Below, piece after piece: positions 15,238 through 22,629 of a stretch of DNA of 33,170 nt. A model generated the notes under the pieces. That model searched no databases, was not told the DNA's origin, and saw only the letters and a program-made list of their open reading frames with translations. The stretch comes from an uncultured Clostridia bacterium (GTDB lineage: Bacteria; Bacillota; Clostridia; Christensenellales; Aristaeellaceae): the NCBI GenBank assembly GCA_937934775.1, contig CALGYL010000181.1:1-33170 (forward strand), given 5' to 3'. The translations under genes and the position numbers were made by a program. The stretch's first letter is position 1. Each line of letters starts with the position of its first letter.

Positions 15238-16686
15238 TCAATCGTCTTCCCACTCCACCAGCGCGGGGGGATGGCCGGTCACGTCGTACACGATGCGGTT
15301 GATGCCTTCCACCTCGCTCGTCACGCGCTCCACCACACGCTCCAGCAGATCGTAGGGAAGGCGGAACGCGTTGGCCCCGTTCATTGCACGGATCGCCAGC
15401 GCGCAGCCCATGCGCCCGTTCGCGGCCCGCGTCATGGCGCCGGTCAGCACAGCGAAGTACTGGCGGATGCGCTTGTCCAACCCGGCCCTTTGAATCTCCT
15501 CACAGAGAATCGCGTCGGCCTCCCGCAGCATGTTCAGCTTCTCGGGCGTTGCCGGGCCCATCATGCGCACGGCCAGACCCGCTGTGGGGAACGGGGGGCG
15601 CTGGGAAAGCTCCTGCGGCAGGCCCAGCTGCTCGGCCACCTGGCGCACCTCTTCCTTGAAGAGCTTGCGCACCGGCTCAATCAGCGCCTTAAAAGGCGAT
15701 TCGGGCGAAAGCGTCCGGTCGATCAGCGCGCTGCCGTCTACCACGTCCGAATAGGTGACACCCAGCCCCAGGCTTCTGGCGCCCAGCGCGCGGGCCTCCT
15801 CCTCCAGTACCCTCAGGATTTCCTGATCCACCAGTGCGGTCTTGCGCGCGCTGCCGGTAACCGTGGAGAGGCGCTCGATAAAGCGTTCCCTGGCGTCAAT
15901 CACCTTCAGGCGGATGCCCTGAGGTTCCAGATACTTGCGGGTGAGGTCCAGCTCTCCCTTTCGCATGAGGCCGGTATCCACATGCAGACAGGTGAGCTGT
16001 TCGCCCAGCGCCTTGTACATCAAAATCGCGCAGACCACCGAGTCCACGCCGCCCGACACCGCGAGCAGCACCCTGCCGCCCTGGGCCTGGCCCTGAATCC
16101 TGGGCAGCATTTCCTCAAAGAAGCGGGGGAAATTCCACAGCGGCTCGCACTTGCAGACGCCGCGCGCAAAGTTCCGAAGAATCTGGAAGCCGTCCGGATC
16201 GTTCTGCTCCGTGTAGAATTGCATGCCGAAAATGCGGTCGCCCACCGAGAACGCGGCGATGTGCTTGTCCTCCGTGCCCGCGATGGCGCGCGCGTTGGAC
16301 GGCAGGTCCAATACGTCCATGTGCTCAAAGTAGCGTTCGCTCTCGCCCAGTCCCTCAAACAGCGGCGAGGACTCAAACGTCACCTGGGCAGAGAAATCGC
16401 TCAGCGCCGTGGGCGCGCAGGCGCCGCCCAGCGCCCTGTTCAGAAGTCTTGCGCTGGCGCCCATCGCGAGCACCGGAATGCCCATTTCGAGGAGCTCCTG
16501 CAGGCTGGGGATGGACTCGCTGCCGTCGCCCGCGATCAGAATGCCCATCGGGGCGGCGGCGCGGATCATCTCGATGGATGCGGTGGCGGGCAGTACTTCG
16601 CTGTACACCTGCTCGCTGCGCACCCGCCGGGCCACGGCGCTTCCGCGGCCGTCGCCCAGATCCAGCACCAGGATCATGTTACTCAT
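15238..16686 (-). CDS. GuaA-like protein with inactive glutaminase half and altered substrate site
   Basis: 482-residue protein with the GMP synthetase layout: amidotransferase-like half (1-185), ATP-pyrophosphatase domain (200-370) and C-terminal dimerisation domain ending in VEWE. The P-loop SGGVDS (211-216) is intact. The glutaminase triad is not: the nucleophile elbow G-x-C-x-G reads AMGAS at 74-78 with Gly76 replacing Cys, and the usual QFHPE reads QFYTE at 156-160, Tyr158 replacing His. The XMP-binding lysine-serine-histidine-histidine-asparagine loop of GuaA is absent, and RHPFPGPGL reads RPPFPTAGL. Ammonia-dependent adenylation of a different substrate is possible; so is a true but divergent GMP synthase. 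ATG at 16686 overlaps the upstream gene by 8 nt (ATGAGTAA). Confidence 0.8.
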   Translation of the reverse strand: MSNMILVLDLGDGRGSAVARRVRSEQVYSEVLPATASIEMIRAAAPMGILIAGDGSESIPSLQELLEMGIPVLAMGASARLLNRALGGACAPTALSDFSAQVTFESSPLFEGLGESERYFEHMDVLDLPSNARAIAGTEDKHIAAFSVGDRIFGMQFYTEQNDPDGFQILRNFARGVCKCEPLWNFPRFFEEMLPRIQGQAQGGRVLLAVSGGVDSVVCAILMYKALGEQLTCLHVDTGLMRKGELDLTRKYLEPQGIRLKVIDARERFIERLSTVTGSARKTALVDQEILRVLEEEARALGARSLGLGVTYSDVVDGSALIDRTLSPESPFKALIEPVRKLFKEEVRQVAEQLGLPQELSQRPPFPTAGLAVRMMGPATPEKLNMLREADAILCEEIQRAGLDKRIRQYFAVLTGAMTRAANGRMGCALAIRAMNGANAFRLPYDLLERVVERVTSEVEGINRIVYDVTGHPPALVEWEDD

Positions 16687-17047
16687 GCTTCGCGCCCTCC
16701 AGGTCCCAGCGGCTGTTGCGCCGTCCATTGACGATCTCTATTTTGCGCAGGATGGCCTGGGTTATGTCGATGCCCAGTGTGCGCGTCAATTGAAGGCCAT
16801 ACATCATCACATCGGCGAACTCCTCGGCGATCATGGCGACCCGATCAGGGTCCTCGCCGCGCATGAGCCCCCGCACATCCTCGTCATTCATCCATTGGAA
16901 ATGTTCCAGCATCTCGCTCATTTCAACGGTCATCGCCATCGCCACATGCTGCGGATTCTGTACGCCATCAACGCCCCAGCCCTTGCGCAGGCAGAGCGCG
17001 TGCACCTCATCCTTGAGCGATTGGAGTGTGGTGTCCCGGTCGTTCAT
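16679..17047 (-). CDS. MazG-like nucleotide pyrophosphohydrolase (DCTPP1/RS21-C6 type)
   Basis: 122-residue all-alpha NTP pyrophosphohydrolase cleaving a nucleoside triphosphate to the monophosphate and pyrophosphate. Metal-binding acidic residues are E42, E45, E76 and D79 (EMSEM and EEFADV), and LEHFQW is typical of the dCTP-pyrophosphatase subgroup. ATG at 17047 follows AAGGAAG. It is the first gene of the minus-strand operon, with its promoter at 17082-17109, and its stop overlaps the GuaA-like start by 8 nt, a sign of translational coupling and perhaps a linked nucleotide job (inference). Substrate not determinable. Confidence 0.88.
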   Translation of the reverse strand: MNDRDTTLQSLKDEVHALCLRKGWGVDGVQNPQHVAMAMTVEMSEMLEHFQWMNDEDVRGLMRGEDPDRVAMIAEEFADVMMYGLQLTRTLGIDITQAILRKIEIVNGRRNSRWDLEGAKHE

Positions 17048-17081
17048 GACAAACTTCCTTTATAAGCGCTTGATTGCTTCC

Positions 17082-17109
17082 ATTATACAGATTTTTACCG
17101 ATTACGCAA
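17082..17109 (-). promoter_or_regulatory. Promoter of the mazG-to-nfnB operon
   Basis: Minus-strand TTGCGT and a perfect TATAAT, 16 nt apart, about 35 nt before the mazG-like start. No other clear promoter was seen up to nfnB. Confidence 0.7.
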
Positions 17110-17188
17110 GCCACGGCAGTTGAAAATGCGTTAACACAGCGAAAGTGCCCCGCACCGGCAGCATCGAACCCGGTCGGAAGACCCGCGC

Positions 17189-17400
17189 GCGCCCATGCCG
17201 CCAGGCGACAAGTCTCGTTCTGCTTCATTCGCTCCCGGCGACATGCGCGCCGGGAGCGTGTTTCCGTCGCCAGTGCGCACGCTGGCAGAGGAAACAACAC
17301 TCTATGTCAGTGCGCCGCCCGGAAATCCGTGAGGATTTCAGGCGCACGCAGACATATTTCCTGTGCGTTCAAAAGCCGCTTCGCGGCTTTTGAACGCACA
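17189..17400 (+). repeat. Multi-hairpin intergenic element, copy C
   Basis: Four hairpins: 17230-17258 (a perfect 11-bp stem, CGCTCCCGGCG with its complement), 17260-17295 (GTTTCC/GGAAAC outer, GCCAG/CTGGC inner), 17312-17345 (GCGCC/GGCGC outer, GGAAATCC/GGATTTC inner) and 17362-17400 (a perfect stem of 17-18 bp with a tiny loop). Opens with GCGCCCAT like copies A and B. Lies between the mazG operon promoter and the rplL terminator. The 17110-17188 stretch shows nothing else. Confidence 0.75.
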
Positions 17401-17402
17401 AC

Positions 17403-17430
17403 AAAGCGCCGCCCATATGAGCGGCGCTTT
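17403..17430 (-). terminator. Terminator after rplL
   Basis: AAAGCGCCGC and GCGGCGCTTT form a 10-bp stem just after the rplL stop on the minus strand. The T tract is short (TTTGTTG). The very long hairpin of copy C at 17362-17400 follows and may assist. Confidence 0.7.
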
Positions 17431-17447
17431 CGAAACGCAAGGGGTTC

Positions 17448-17825
17448 TTACTTGATCTCGATGGTCGCGCCGACTTCGGCAAACGCCTTCTTGATCTTCT
17501 CGGCTTCTTCCTTGTTGACGCCTTCCTTGAGGGTCTTGGGGGCGCCGTCCACCAGGTCCTTGGCTTCCTTCAGGCCCAGGCCCGGAACGACTTCGCGGAC
17601 GACCTTGATGACCTTGATCTTCTCGGAGCCGACGTCCTTCAGGACGACGTCGAACTCGGTCTTCTCTTCCACGGGCTCGGCGGCGGCGGCGGCGACGGGC
17701 GCGGCGGCGGCGGCAACGGGCGCGGCGGCGGAAACGCCAAACTTCTCTTCCAGGGCCTTCACGAGCTCGGCAAGCTCCAGAACGGTCATCGTCTCAATGG
17801 CGGAAATGATTTCTTCGCGGTTCAT
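17448..17825 (-). CDS. rplL: 50S ribosomal protein L7/L12
   Basis: 125-residue stalk protein that recruits translation GTPases. Three usual parts are visible: an N-terminal dimerisation helix pair (1-33), an Ala/Pro-rich hinge (34-55) and the C-terminal globular domain (KTEFDVVLKDVG onward, with KEAKDLVDGAPK). Standard length. ATG at 17825 follows GAGGAGG. It is 42 nt after rplJ in one transcript, under L10 leader control. rpoB, its usual downstream partner, is not here. Confidence 0.98.
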   Translation of the reverse strand: MNREEIISAIETMTVLELAELVKALEEKFGVSAAAPVAAAAAPVAAAAAEPVEEKTEFDVVLKDVGSEKIKVIKVVREVVPGLGLKEAKDLVDGAPKTLKEGVNKEEAEKIKKAFAEVGATIEIK

Positions 17826-17867
17826 GATGATATCCTCCTCATATAATGGCTAAATTTGGGGTGGGGA

Positions 17868-18401
17868 CTATTCCCCGGCCTTCTGCTTGCGCACGGCGTC
17901 GATCGCGTAGACCAGCGAACGGAGCGTCGCGCTGAGGACGCCGACGAAGTTGGTGATGGGCGCGTTCAAGCTGCCCATCATCCTGGCGATCAGGACTTCC
18001 TTCGGCGGCAGTTCGCTGAGCGCCTGGACGCCAGCCACGTCGATGACCGTCCGGTCAACCACGCCGCACTTGACCTTGATGACGACCTTCTTGGACTTCT
18101 TGATGAACTCGGTGATCACCTTTGCGGGGGCCACGGCGTCCGTCATGCCGAAGGCGACGGCGGTGGGCCCGTTCAGGAAGGGTTCCAGGCCCTTGATGCC
18201 CAGTTCCTGGGCGGCCAGGTTGATCATCGTGTTCTTGAGCACAACGTACTCCACACCCGCCGCGCGGCACTGGTTGCGAAGGTCGGTGACCTCCAGAACC
18301 GTCAGCCCGCGGTAGTCGACCAGCACCACGGAGTGGGCCTTCTCAAACTTCTCGCGGATGTCGGCGACGACGGCCTTCTTGAGTTCGAAATTATTGGACA
18401 T
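17868..18401 (-). CDS. rplJ: 50S ribosomal protein L10
   Basis: 177-residue base of the ribosomal stalk; holds L7/L12 dimers through its C-terminal helix and binds 23S rRNA with the N-terminal domain. VVLVDYRGLTV and VLKNTMINLA are typical. ATG at 18401 with GCGAGGTG upstream. The L10-L7/L12 complex is known to bind its own leader RNA; such a leader lies immediately upstream. Confidence 0.98.
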   Translation of the reverse strand: MSNNFELKKAVVADIREKFEKAHSVVLVDYRGLTVLEVTDLRNQCRAAGVEYVVLKNTMINLAAQELGIKGLEPFLNGPTAVAFGMTDAVAPAKVITEFIKKSKKVVIKVKCGVVDRTVIDVAGVQALSELPPKEVLIARMMGSLNAPITNFVGVLSATLRSLVYAIDAVRKQKAGE

Positions 18402-18570
18402 TCATTACACCTCGCTTCTCGTCCTGCCTCGGACGCTTAAAAAATCGCCCTTGCGCCAAACGCGCAAGCGGCGACAGAAGTATTGTCATCCGGCTGCGCC
18501 TCGGCGAGCGGCCCGAAAGGCCTTATGCATGCGCACTCGCTGTCTATGGCACGGCTTATTTTCTAAGCAC
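18402..18570 (-). promoter_or_regulatory. L10 leader (autoregulatory RNA of rplJ-rplL)
   Basis: Predicted 5' untranslated region of about 169 nt. On the minus strand it contains AGACAGCGAGTGCG and CTCGCCGAGGCG, which match the conserved elements of the L10 leader family, then a strong terminator hairpin just before rplJ. Binding of surplus L10(L12) is known to favour termination in Firmicutes; here that mechanism is inferred from layout. Confidence 0.8.
18439..18474 (-). terminator. Attenuator terminator in the L10 leader
   Basis: Minus strand: TCGCC-CTTGCGC-type stem (12 pairs in two helices) around TTTGG, followed by six T, about 38 nt before the rplJ start codon. Confidence 0.82.
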
Positions 18571-18576
18571 CCGATC

Positions 18577-18605
18577 AATATACTCCACGCGCCACAGCCT
18601 GTCAA
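18577..18605 (-). promoter_or_regulatory. Promoter of rplJ-rplL
   Basis: Minus-strand perfect TTGACA and TATATT, 17 nt apart. Predicted start near 18570. It lies after the rplA terminator, so rplJL is a separate transcript. Confidence 0.9.
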
Positions 18606-18724
18606 GTTAATTCTGACAAATCCATGTATACGGCGGAAACCCTTTCACAAAGTCGCGGCCTGGCACAGCGAATGGCGGCGGCTCGGTCGTGTATAGATGA
18701 CGCGAAATCGCGATACTGGGTATG

Positions 18725-18758
18725 AAAAAACGCCGGAAACCCCGAGGGGCTTCCGGCG
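18725..18758 (-). terminator. Terminator after rplA
   Basis: Minus strand: CGCCGGAA and TTCCGGCG arms with an inner CCCC/GGGG pairing, then six T. Strong intrinsic terminator directly after the rplA stop codon. Confidence 0.92.
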
Positions 18759-18771
18759 CAGTTTGGAATAT

Positions 18772-19458
18772 TTAGTACTTCAGCGCGTTCAGTTTGATGC
18801 CCGGGCCCATGGTGCTGACCAGCACCGCGGAGCGGATGTAGGTGCCCTTGGCGGTGGCCGGCTTGGCTTTGATGATGGCCTCCATCAGCGTGCGGAGGTT
18901 CTCGCCCAGCTTGGCCTCGTCAAAGGAAGCCTTGCCAACGGGGCAGTGGATAATGGCGGTCTTGTCGACGCGGTACTCGACCTTACCAGCCTTGATCTCG
19001 CCGATGGCGCGGGCGATGTCCATGGTGACGGTGCCGGTCTTCGGGTTGGGCATCAAGCCCTTGGGACCCAGAACGCGGCCCAGACGGCCGACCAGACCCA
19101 TCATGTCGGGGGTGGCGACCATCACGTCAAAACCAAACCAGCCGCCCTGAATTTTCGCGATCATATCTTCGGCGCCGACGAAATCCGCGCCGGCAGCCTC
19201 GGCTTCCTTCGCCTTGTCCGCCTTGCAGATGACCAGAACGGTCTTGGTTTTGCCGGTGCCGTGCGGCAGCACGACGGTGCCGCGGACCTGCTGATCGGCG
19301 TGACGGGGATCGACGCCCAGGCGCACGTGGAGTTCGACCGTCTCGTCAAACTTGGCCTTGGCGGTCTGCTTGACCAGCGAAACGGCCTCATCCGGATCGT
19401 ACTGCTTGAGGCGGTCGATCAGCTTCATGCTGTCCGAATACTTCTTGCCCTGCTTCAT
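18772..19458 (-). CDS. rplA: 50S ribosomal protein L1
   Basis: 228-residue protein of the mobile L1 stalk, involved in tRNA exit and often a repressor of its own operon. GPKGLMPNPKTGTVT is the family signature. Length normal. ATG at 19458 follows AAGGAGG. Co-transcribed with rplK, 58 nt upstream; a terminator follows. Confidence 0.98.
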   Translation of the reverse strand: MKQGKKYSDSMKLIDRLKQYDPDEAVSLVKQTAKAKFDETVELHVRLGVDPRHADQQVRGTVVLPHGTGKTKTVLVICKADKAKEAEAAGADFVGAEDMIAKIQGGWFGFDVMVATPDMMGLVGRLGRVLGPKGLMPNPKTGTVTMDIARAIGEIKAGKVEYRVDKTAIIHCPVGKASFDEAKLGENLRTLMEAIIKAKPATAKGTYIRSAVLVSTMGPGIKLNALKY

Positions 19459-19516
19459 GAATATCCTCCTTGTGGTAATAACGGCTCAATGTCCTCCCAC
19501 AGTATTTCGGCTGGAA

Positions 19517-19942
19517 TCAGTCGACGACGACGACGCCCATCGAGCGCGCGGTGCCGGAGACCATGCTCATCGCGGCTTCGACAGAAGCGGCGTTGAGGTC
19601 GGGCATCTTGAGCTCCGCGATTTCGCGGATCTGCGCCTTGGTGATGTTGGCGACTTTGTCTTTGTTGGGCTTGCCGGAGGCATGCTCGATGCCGACGGCC
19701 TTCTTGATCAGCACGGCGGCAGGCGGCGTCTTGGTGATGAAGGTGAAGGAGCGGTCCTGATAGACGGTGATGACCACCGGGATGATCAGACCAACCTGCT
19801 TGGCGGTACGGTCGTTGAACTCCTTGCAGAAGCCGGGGATGTTCACGCCGTGCTGGCCCAGCGCCGGGCCGATCGGCGGGGCGGGCGTCGCCTTGCCGGC
19901 ATTGACCTGCAGCTTGATCATTGCTGTGACTTTCTTGGCCAT
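19517..19942 (-). CDS. rplK: 50S ribosomal protein L11
   Basis: 141-residue protein of the GTPase-associated centre. KLQVNAGKATPAPPIGPALG and the C-terminal GTARSMGV are diagnostic. ATG at 19942 follows GGAGG. Its upstream gap of 313 nt to nusG is unusually long and carries copy D of the hairpin element; I saw no convincing promoter in that gap, so read-through from nusG is likely. Confidence 0.98.
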   Translation of the reverse strand: MAKKVTAMIKLQVNAGKATPAPPIGPALGQHGVNIPGFCKEFNDRTAKQVGLIIPVVITVYQDRSFTFITKTPPAAVLIKKAVGIEHASGKPNKDKVANITKAQIREIAELKMPDLNAASVEAAMSMVSGTARSMGVVVVD

Positions 19943-20255
19943 GGGGTTTCCTCCTCTACATTATGTGGTGAAGCGGAACAACGCCTGGTTGCCCCTCCCA
20001 CTCTGAAGCCCGCATATAGCCGCGGGAATTCAGCGATGTGAAACGTCCCGCCTTCGTTGCGGGCCGGACATTTCTTCCAAATCCGTCCCCGGCGAAATGA
20101 CCGCCGGGAGCGCGTTTTCGGCTTCGGTGCGCGCACCGGTGCCGGAAACAATTCGATTCGTCGGCGAACGGCGCGGGAATCTGCAAAAAATCCCACGGCA
20201 CACGCAAACGTCTTGCCCGGCGCTAAAAACCCTGCGGATTTTTAACGCGCCTGCG
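19943..20255. other. Non-coding nusG-rplK spacer
   Basis: No gene supported. Contains copy D (20060-20251) and, nearer rplK, two small stems, CCCGC/GCGGG at about 20011-20028 and CCCGCC/GGCGGG-like at about 20046-20063, which might be an L11 or L1 leader structure; this is not a firm match. Confidence 0.6.
20060..20251 (+). repeat. Multi-hairpin intergenic element, copy D
   Basis: Hairpins at 20088-20108 (CCCGGCG/CGCCGGG), 20114-20149 (GTTTTCGGC/GCCGGAAAC outer, CGGTGC/GCACCG inner), a weak third at about 20170-20198, and 20219-20251 (GGCG-TAAAAA with TTTTTA-CGCC). The second stem differs at many positions from copies B and C, yet both sides change together. Lies within the nusG-rplK spacer. 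Confidence 0.7.
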
Positions 20256-20783
20256 TCATTCCGCCCGGACGACCTCGTCATACTCGAGATCGACGGCGGT
20301 TTCGCGCTTGAGCATGGGCACCATCACGCGCACCTTCTGCGCGGCGGCGTCGATTGACACCACGCGCCCGGTGAAATTCTCGAACAGGCCCGCGAGAATG
20401 CGAACCTCGTCGCCCGGCTGGATATCGATCCGGGTGGCGGCGCGGTTCTCGCCGATGGTGTTGAAATCCGTCTCGGAAAGCGGCGTCGGGCGCGATCCCG
20501 GCCCTACGAACCCGGTGACCCCGCGCGTGTTACGCACCAGGTACCAGGACTCGTTGGTCATGATCATGCGAACCATCACATAGCCCGGCAGCAGCTTGCG
20601 CTGAACGGTCTTGCGCTTGTTGTTTTTGATCTCGACCGCTTCCTCGACAGGGATCTTGACCTCAAGGATCAAATCCTCCATGCCGTTGTTTTCAACGGAT
20701 TTCTCGAGGTTGGCCTTGACCTTATTCTCATACCCGGAATAGGTATGCACAACGTACCACTGGGGCTCCTGACGTTCTGACAT
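20256..20783 (-). CDS. nusG: Transcription termination/antitermination protein NusG
   Basis: 175-residue transcription elongation factor bridging RNA polymerase to Rho or the ribosome. The NGN domain opens with WYVVHTYSGYENKVK, and MVRMIMTNESWYLVRNT and GFVGPG are typical; the KOW motif sits near 125-150 (PGDEVRILAG). ATG at 20783 uses AAGGAG that overlaps the secE stop, 9 nt away. Standard neighbour of secE. Confidence 0.98.
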   Translation of the reverse strand: MSERQEPQWYVVHTYSGYENKVKANLEKSVENNGMEDLILEVKIPVEEAVEIKNNKRKTVQRKLLPGYVMVRMIMTNESWYLVRNTRGVTGFVGPGSRPTPLSETDFNTIGENRAATRIDIQPGDEVRILAGLFENFTGRVVSIDAAAQKVRVMVPMLKRETAVDLEYDEVVRAE

Positions 20784-20792
20784 ACTTACTCC

Positions 20793-21059
20793 TTAAGTCG
20801 ACGATCCGATAATCCACTGGGCGAACTTGGCGGCGCCGGCGTCGATGATGCCGATGATAATCGCCATCGCCACCATGAAAGCCAGCACGACCAACGAATA
20901 GTTGATCAACTCCGACCTGGTGGGCCAAGTGACCTTCTTAAGTTCGAAGGCCATGTTCTTAAAGCTGTTCACAAACCTCCAGAAGAGGTTCTTGAAGAAC
21001 AGCCCGACCTTCTGGAAAAAGCCGACTTTCTCCTTGGCGGCCTCGGTGTCCTTAGCCAT
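20793..21059 (-). CDS. secE: Preprotein translocase subunit SecE
   Basis: 88-residue clamp of the SecYEG channel. An amphipathic helix (FKNMAFELKKVTWPTRSEL) precedes a single membrane helix (YSLVVLAFMVAMAIIIGI). ATG at 21059 has GAGGAG 8 nt upstream and is preferred over the GTG nine bases earlier. Lies between rpmG and nusG, as usual in Firmicutes. Confidence 0.95.
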   Translation of the reverse strand: MAKDTEAAKEKVGFFQKVGLFFKNLFWRFVNSFKNMAFELKKVTWPTRSELINYSLVVLAFMVAMAIIIGIIDAGAAKFAQWIIGSST

Positions 21060-21090
21060 GCGCCTCACTCCTCGTCATCCGCTCAAACGA

Positions 21091-21252
21091 TCAGCGGGTT
21101 TCCTTGTGCGCGGTATGCTTCTTGCAGAAGCGGCAGTACTTGCTCATCTCAAGACGGTCAGGGTCGTTTTTCTTGTTCTTCATGGAATTGTAATTGCGCT
21201 GCTTGCATTCACCACAGGCCAGCGTAACCTTCACGCGCTTGTCGGATGCCAC
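21091..21252 (-). CDS. rpmG: 50S ribosomal protein L33, zinc-binding type
   Basis: 53-residue ribosomal protein. CGEC and CRFC supply the four zinc-binding cysteines (the C+ form). KNDPDRLEMSKYCRFC is the family signature. It starts with GTG at 21252, 8 nt after GGGAGGG, which is why a search for ATG starts would miss it. First gene of the rpmG-secE-nusG transcript. No tRNA-Trp lies beside it, unlike in some Firmicutes. Confidence 0.96.
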   Translation of the reverse strand: MASDKRVKVTLACGECKQRNYNSMKNKKNDPDRLEMSKYCRFCKKHTAHKETR

Positions 21253-21321
21253 TTGCTTTCCCTCCCACCGGATGAAATTTCATCATCACAACCAAAGCCC
21301 CCAACGGGGGCAAGCCTAACA

Positions 21322-21350
21322 ACTTTATCACACTAAGTACTGTGTGTCAA
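21322..21350 (-). promoter_or_regulatory. Promoter of rpmG-secE-nusG
   Basis: Minus-strand perfect TTGACA and TAAAGT, 17 nt apart. A CCCCC/GGGGG stem lies in the leader at about 21294-21307. Confidence 0.75.
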
Positions 21351-21446
21351 GTCCTCTCCGGCGAATCGTGAAATTTTTCGGGTTTATTTCTTGTGAAATA
21401 CGCGAAATCCACCCAACCGGGCGGCGTTCCGCCGGGAACCCCGCGC

Positions 21447-22529
21447 TTACCGCCGCGGCCGGACGCTGCGGATCTCCATGATGTTCGCGGCGTGCTTCGT
21501 TTCCTCAAACCCCAGGCCCCGGTAGAATTCCTGGGCGCTGGAGGTGTAGAGCATCCACTGGTAAACGCCCAGAAGCTCCGGATGGTTCAAAATTCGATCC
21601 ACCATCGCCCGCCCTACGCCGTTTCTCCGGCTCTCCGGATCGACGCAAACGTCCATCAGGTAGCAGTAGCGGGTTTTGTCGGACAGCGCGCGGGCGTAGC
21701 CGATCTGCTTCTCGCCGTCGAACGCGCCAATCAGGATCGTGGAATTCTGCGCGCCCTTTTCGACCTCCGCCCGGGCGATGCCCTGGCTCCAGGGCATCAT
21801 GGCGAGGAGTTCAGTCACGCGCCCAAAGTCCATGGCCTCGTAGCCTTCCCGCAGTTCAAAATCGGAACACAGCGCCGTCTCCAGCCGCCCGACGGCCTCC
21901 GGCAGAAGCGCGATGTCCTCAATCACCAAGTCCGCGCCCGCCGCCAACAGCGTCGCCTCCTCAAACGATGTGGTGACCGCGATCGCATAGGCGCCCGCGG
22001 CTTTGGCCGCCTGAACGCCCGAGACCGCGTCCTCCACCACCACGCAGCTGGAAGCCTGCAAACCGGACCGCTCCGCCGCCGTCAGGTAGATGTCCGGAAA
22101 AGGCTTTTTCCGCTCCACGTCGTCGCCGGTCAGAACCGTCAGAAACGTGCTGAACGGGATGTCCGCCACCCGGAGGTTGTGTTTGACCTTGATCATGTCC
22201 GCGCTGGACGCCAGCGCCATCTTCCGGCCCTGTGCCTGAAGCGCCTTCAGCATGGGCTTTGTGCCCGCGTAGATTTTCAGCTCGACATCCACCATCTGGC
22301 CGTAGATCTCGTAGCACAGCGCCTTCATCGGAAGCTCGAACGCGCGGCCGTATTTTTCGCACACGCCGCCCAGAAAGCGGTTCTCGCCCATGCCGGTGAA
22401 AGGCTTGAAGTCCTCGCGCCTGGCCGGAATGCCATATTGATTCAGCGCCTCGCAGGCCGCGGCGGTGATCACCTGCTCAGAGTCGACCAAGACGCCGTCC
22501 ATGTCGAAAAGAATCCCCAGCTTTTTCAT
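21447..22529 (-). CDS. HAD-superfamily phosphatase/phosphomutase fused to a GNAT acetyltransferase
   Basis: 360-residue two-domain protein. Residues 1-220 are a HAD hydrolase of the beta-phosphoglucomutase-like group: catalytic DMDG (9-12), the ASSA serine motif, KKPFPD with its lysine, and VVEDAVSG for magnesium. Residues 225-355 are a GNAT domain with VCVDPESRRNGVGRAMV and FYRGLGFEE. The fusion suggests one pathway using a sugar phosphate or similar substrate that is dephosphorylated and acetylated, but the substrates are unknown. ATG at 22529 follows AAGGATGG. Transcribed alone from a promoter at 22554-22581. Confidence 0.88.
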   Translation of the reverse strand: MKKLGILFDMDGVLVDSEQVITAAACEALNQYGIPARREDFKPFTGMGENRFLGGVCEKYGRAFELPMKALCYEIYGQMVDVELKIYAGTKPMLKALQAQGRKMALASSADMIKVKHNLRVADIPFSTFLTVLTGDDVERKKPFPDIYLTAAERSGLQASSCVVVEDAVSGVQAAKAAGAYAIAVTTSFEEATLLAAGADLVIEDIALLPEAVGRLETALCSDFELREGYEAMDFGRVTELLAMMPWSQGIARAEVEKGAQNSTILIGAFDGEKQIGYARALSDKTRYCYLMDVCVDPESRRNGVGRAMVDRILNHPELLGVYQWMLYTSSAQEFYRGLGFEETKHAANIMEIRSVRPRR

Positions 22530-22553
22530 TACGGCACCATCCTTCGCGGGGAT

Positions 22554-22581
22554 ATCATACCATAGTCCGGTAAAAAATCAA
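22554..22581 (-). promoter_or_regulatory. Promoter of the HAD-GNAT gene
   Basis: Minus-strand TTGATT and TATGAT with a 16-nt spacer, about 25 nt before the start codon. Confidence 0.6.
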
Positions 22582-22629
22582 GGTGTTTTTGGATAAGCGC
22601 GGGCGGCTCATGAAAGATTAACCGGCATT

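Noticed and set aside
15142..16731. 529-codon open frame on the plus strand opposite the GuaA-like gene
   Set aside because: Shadow of a gene with clear domain matches on the other strand.
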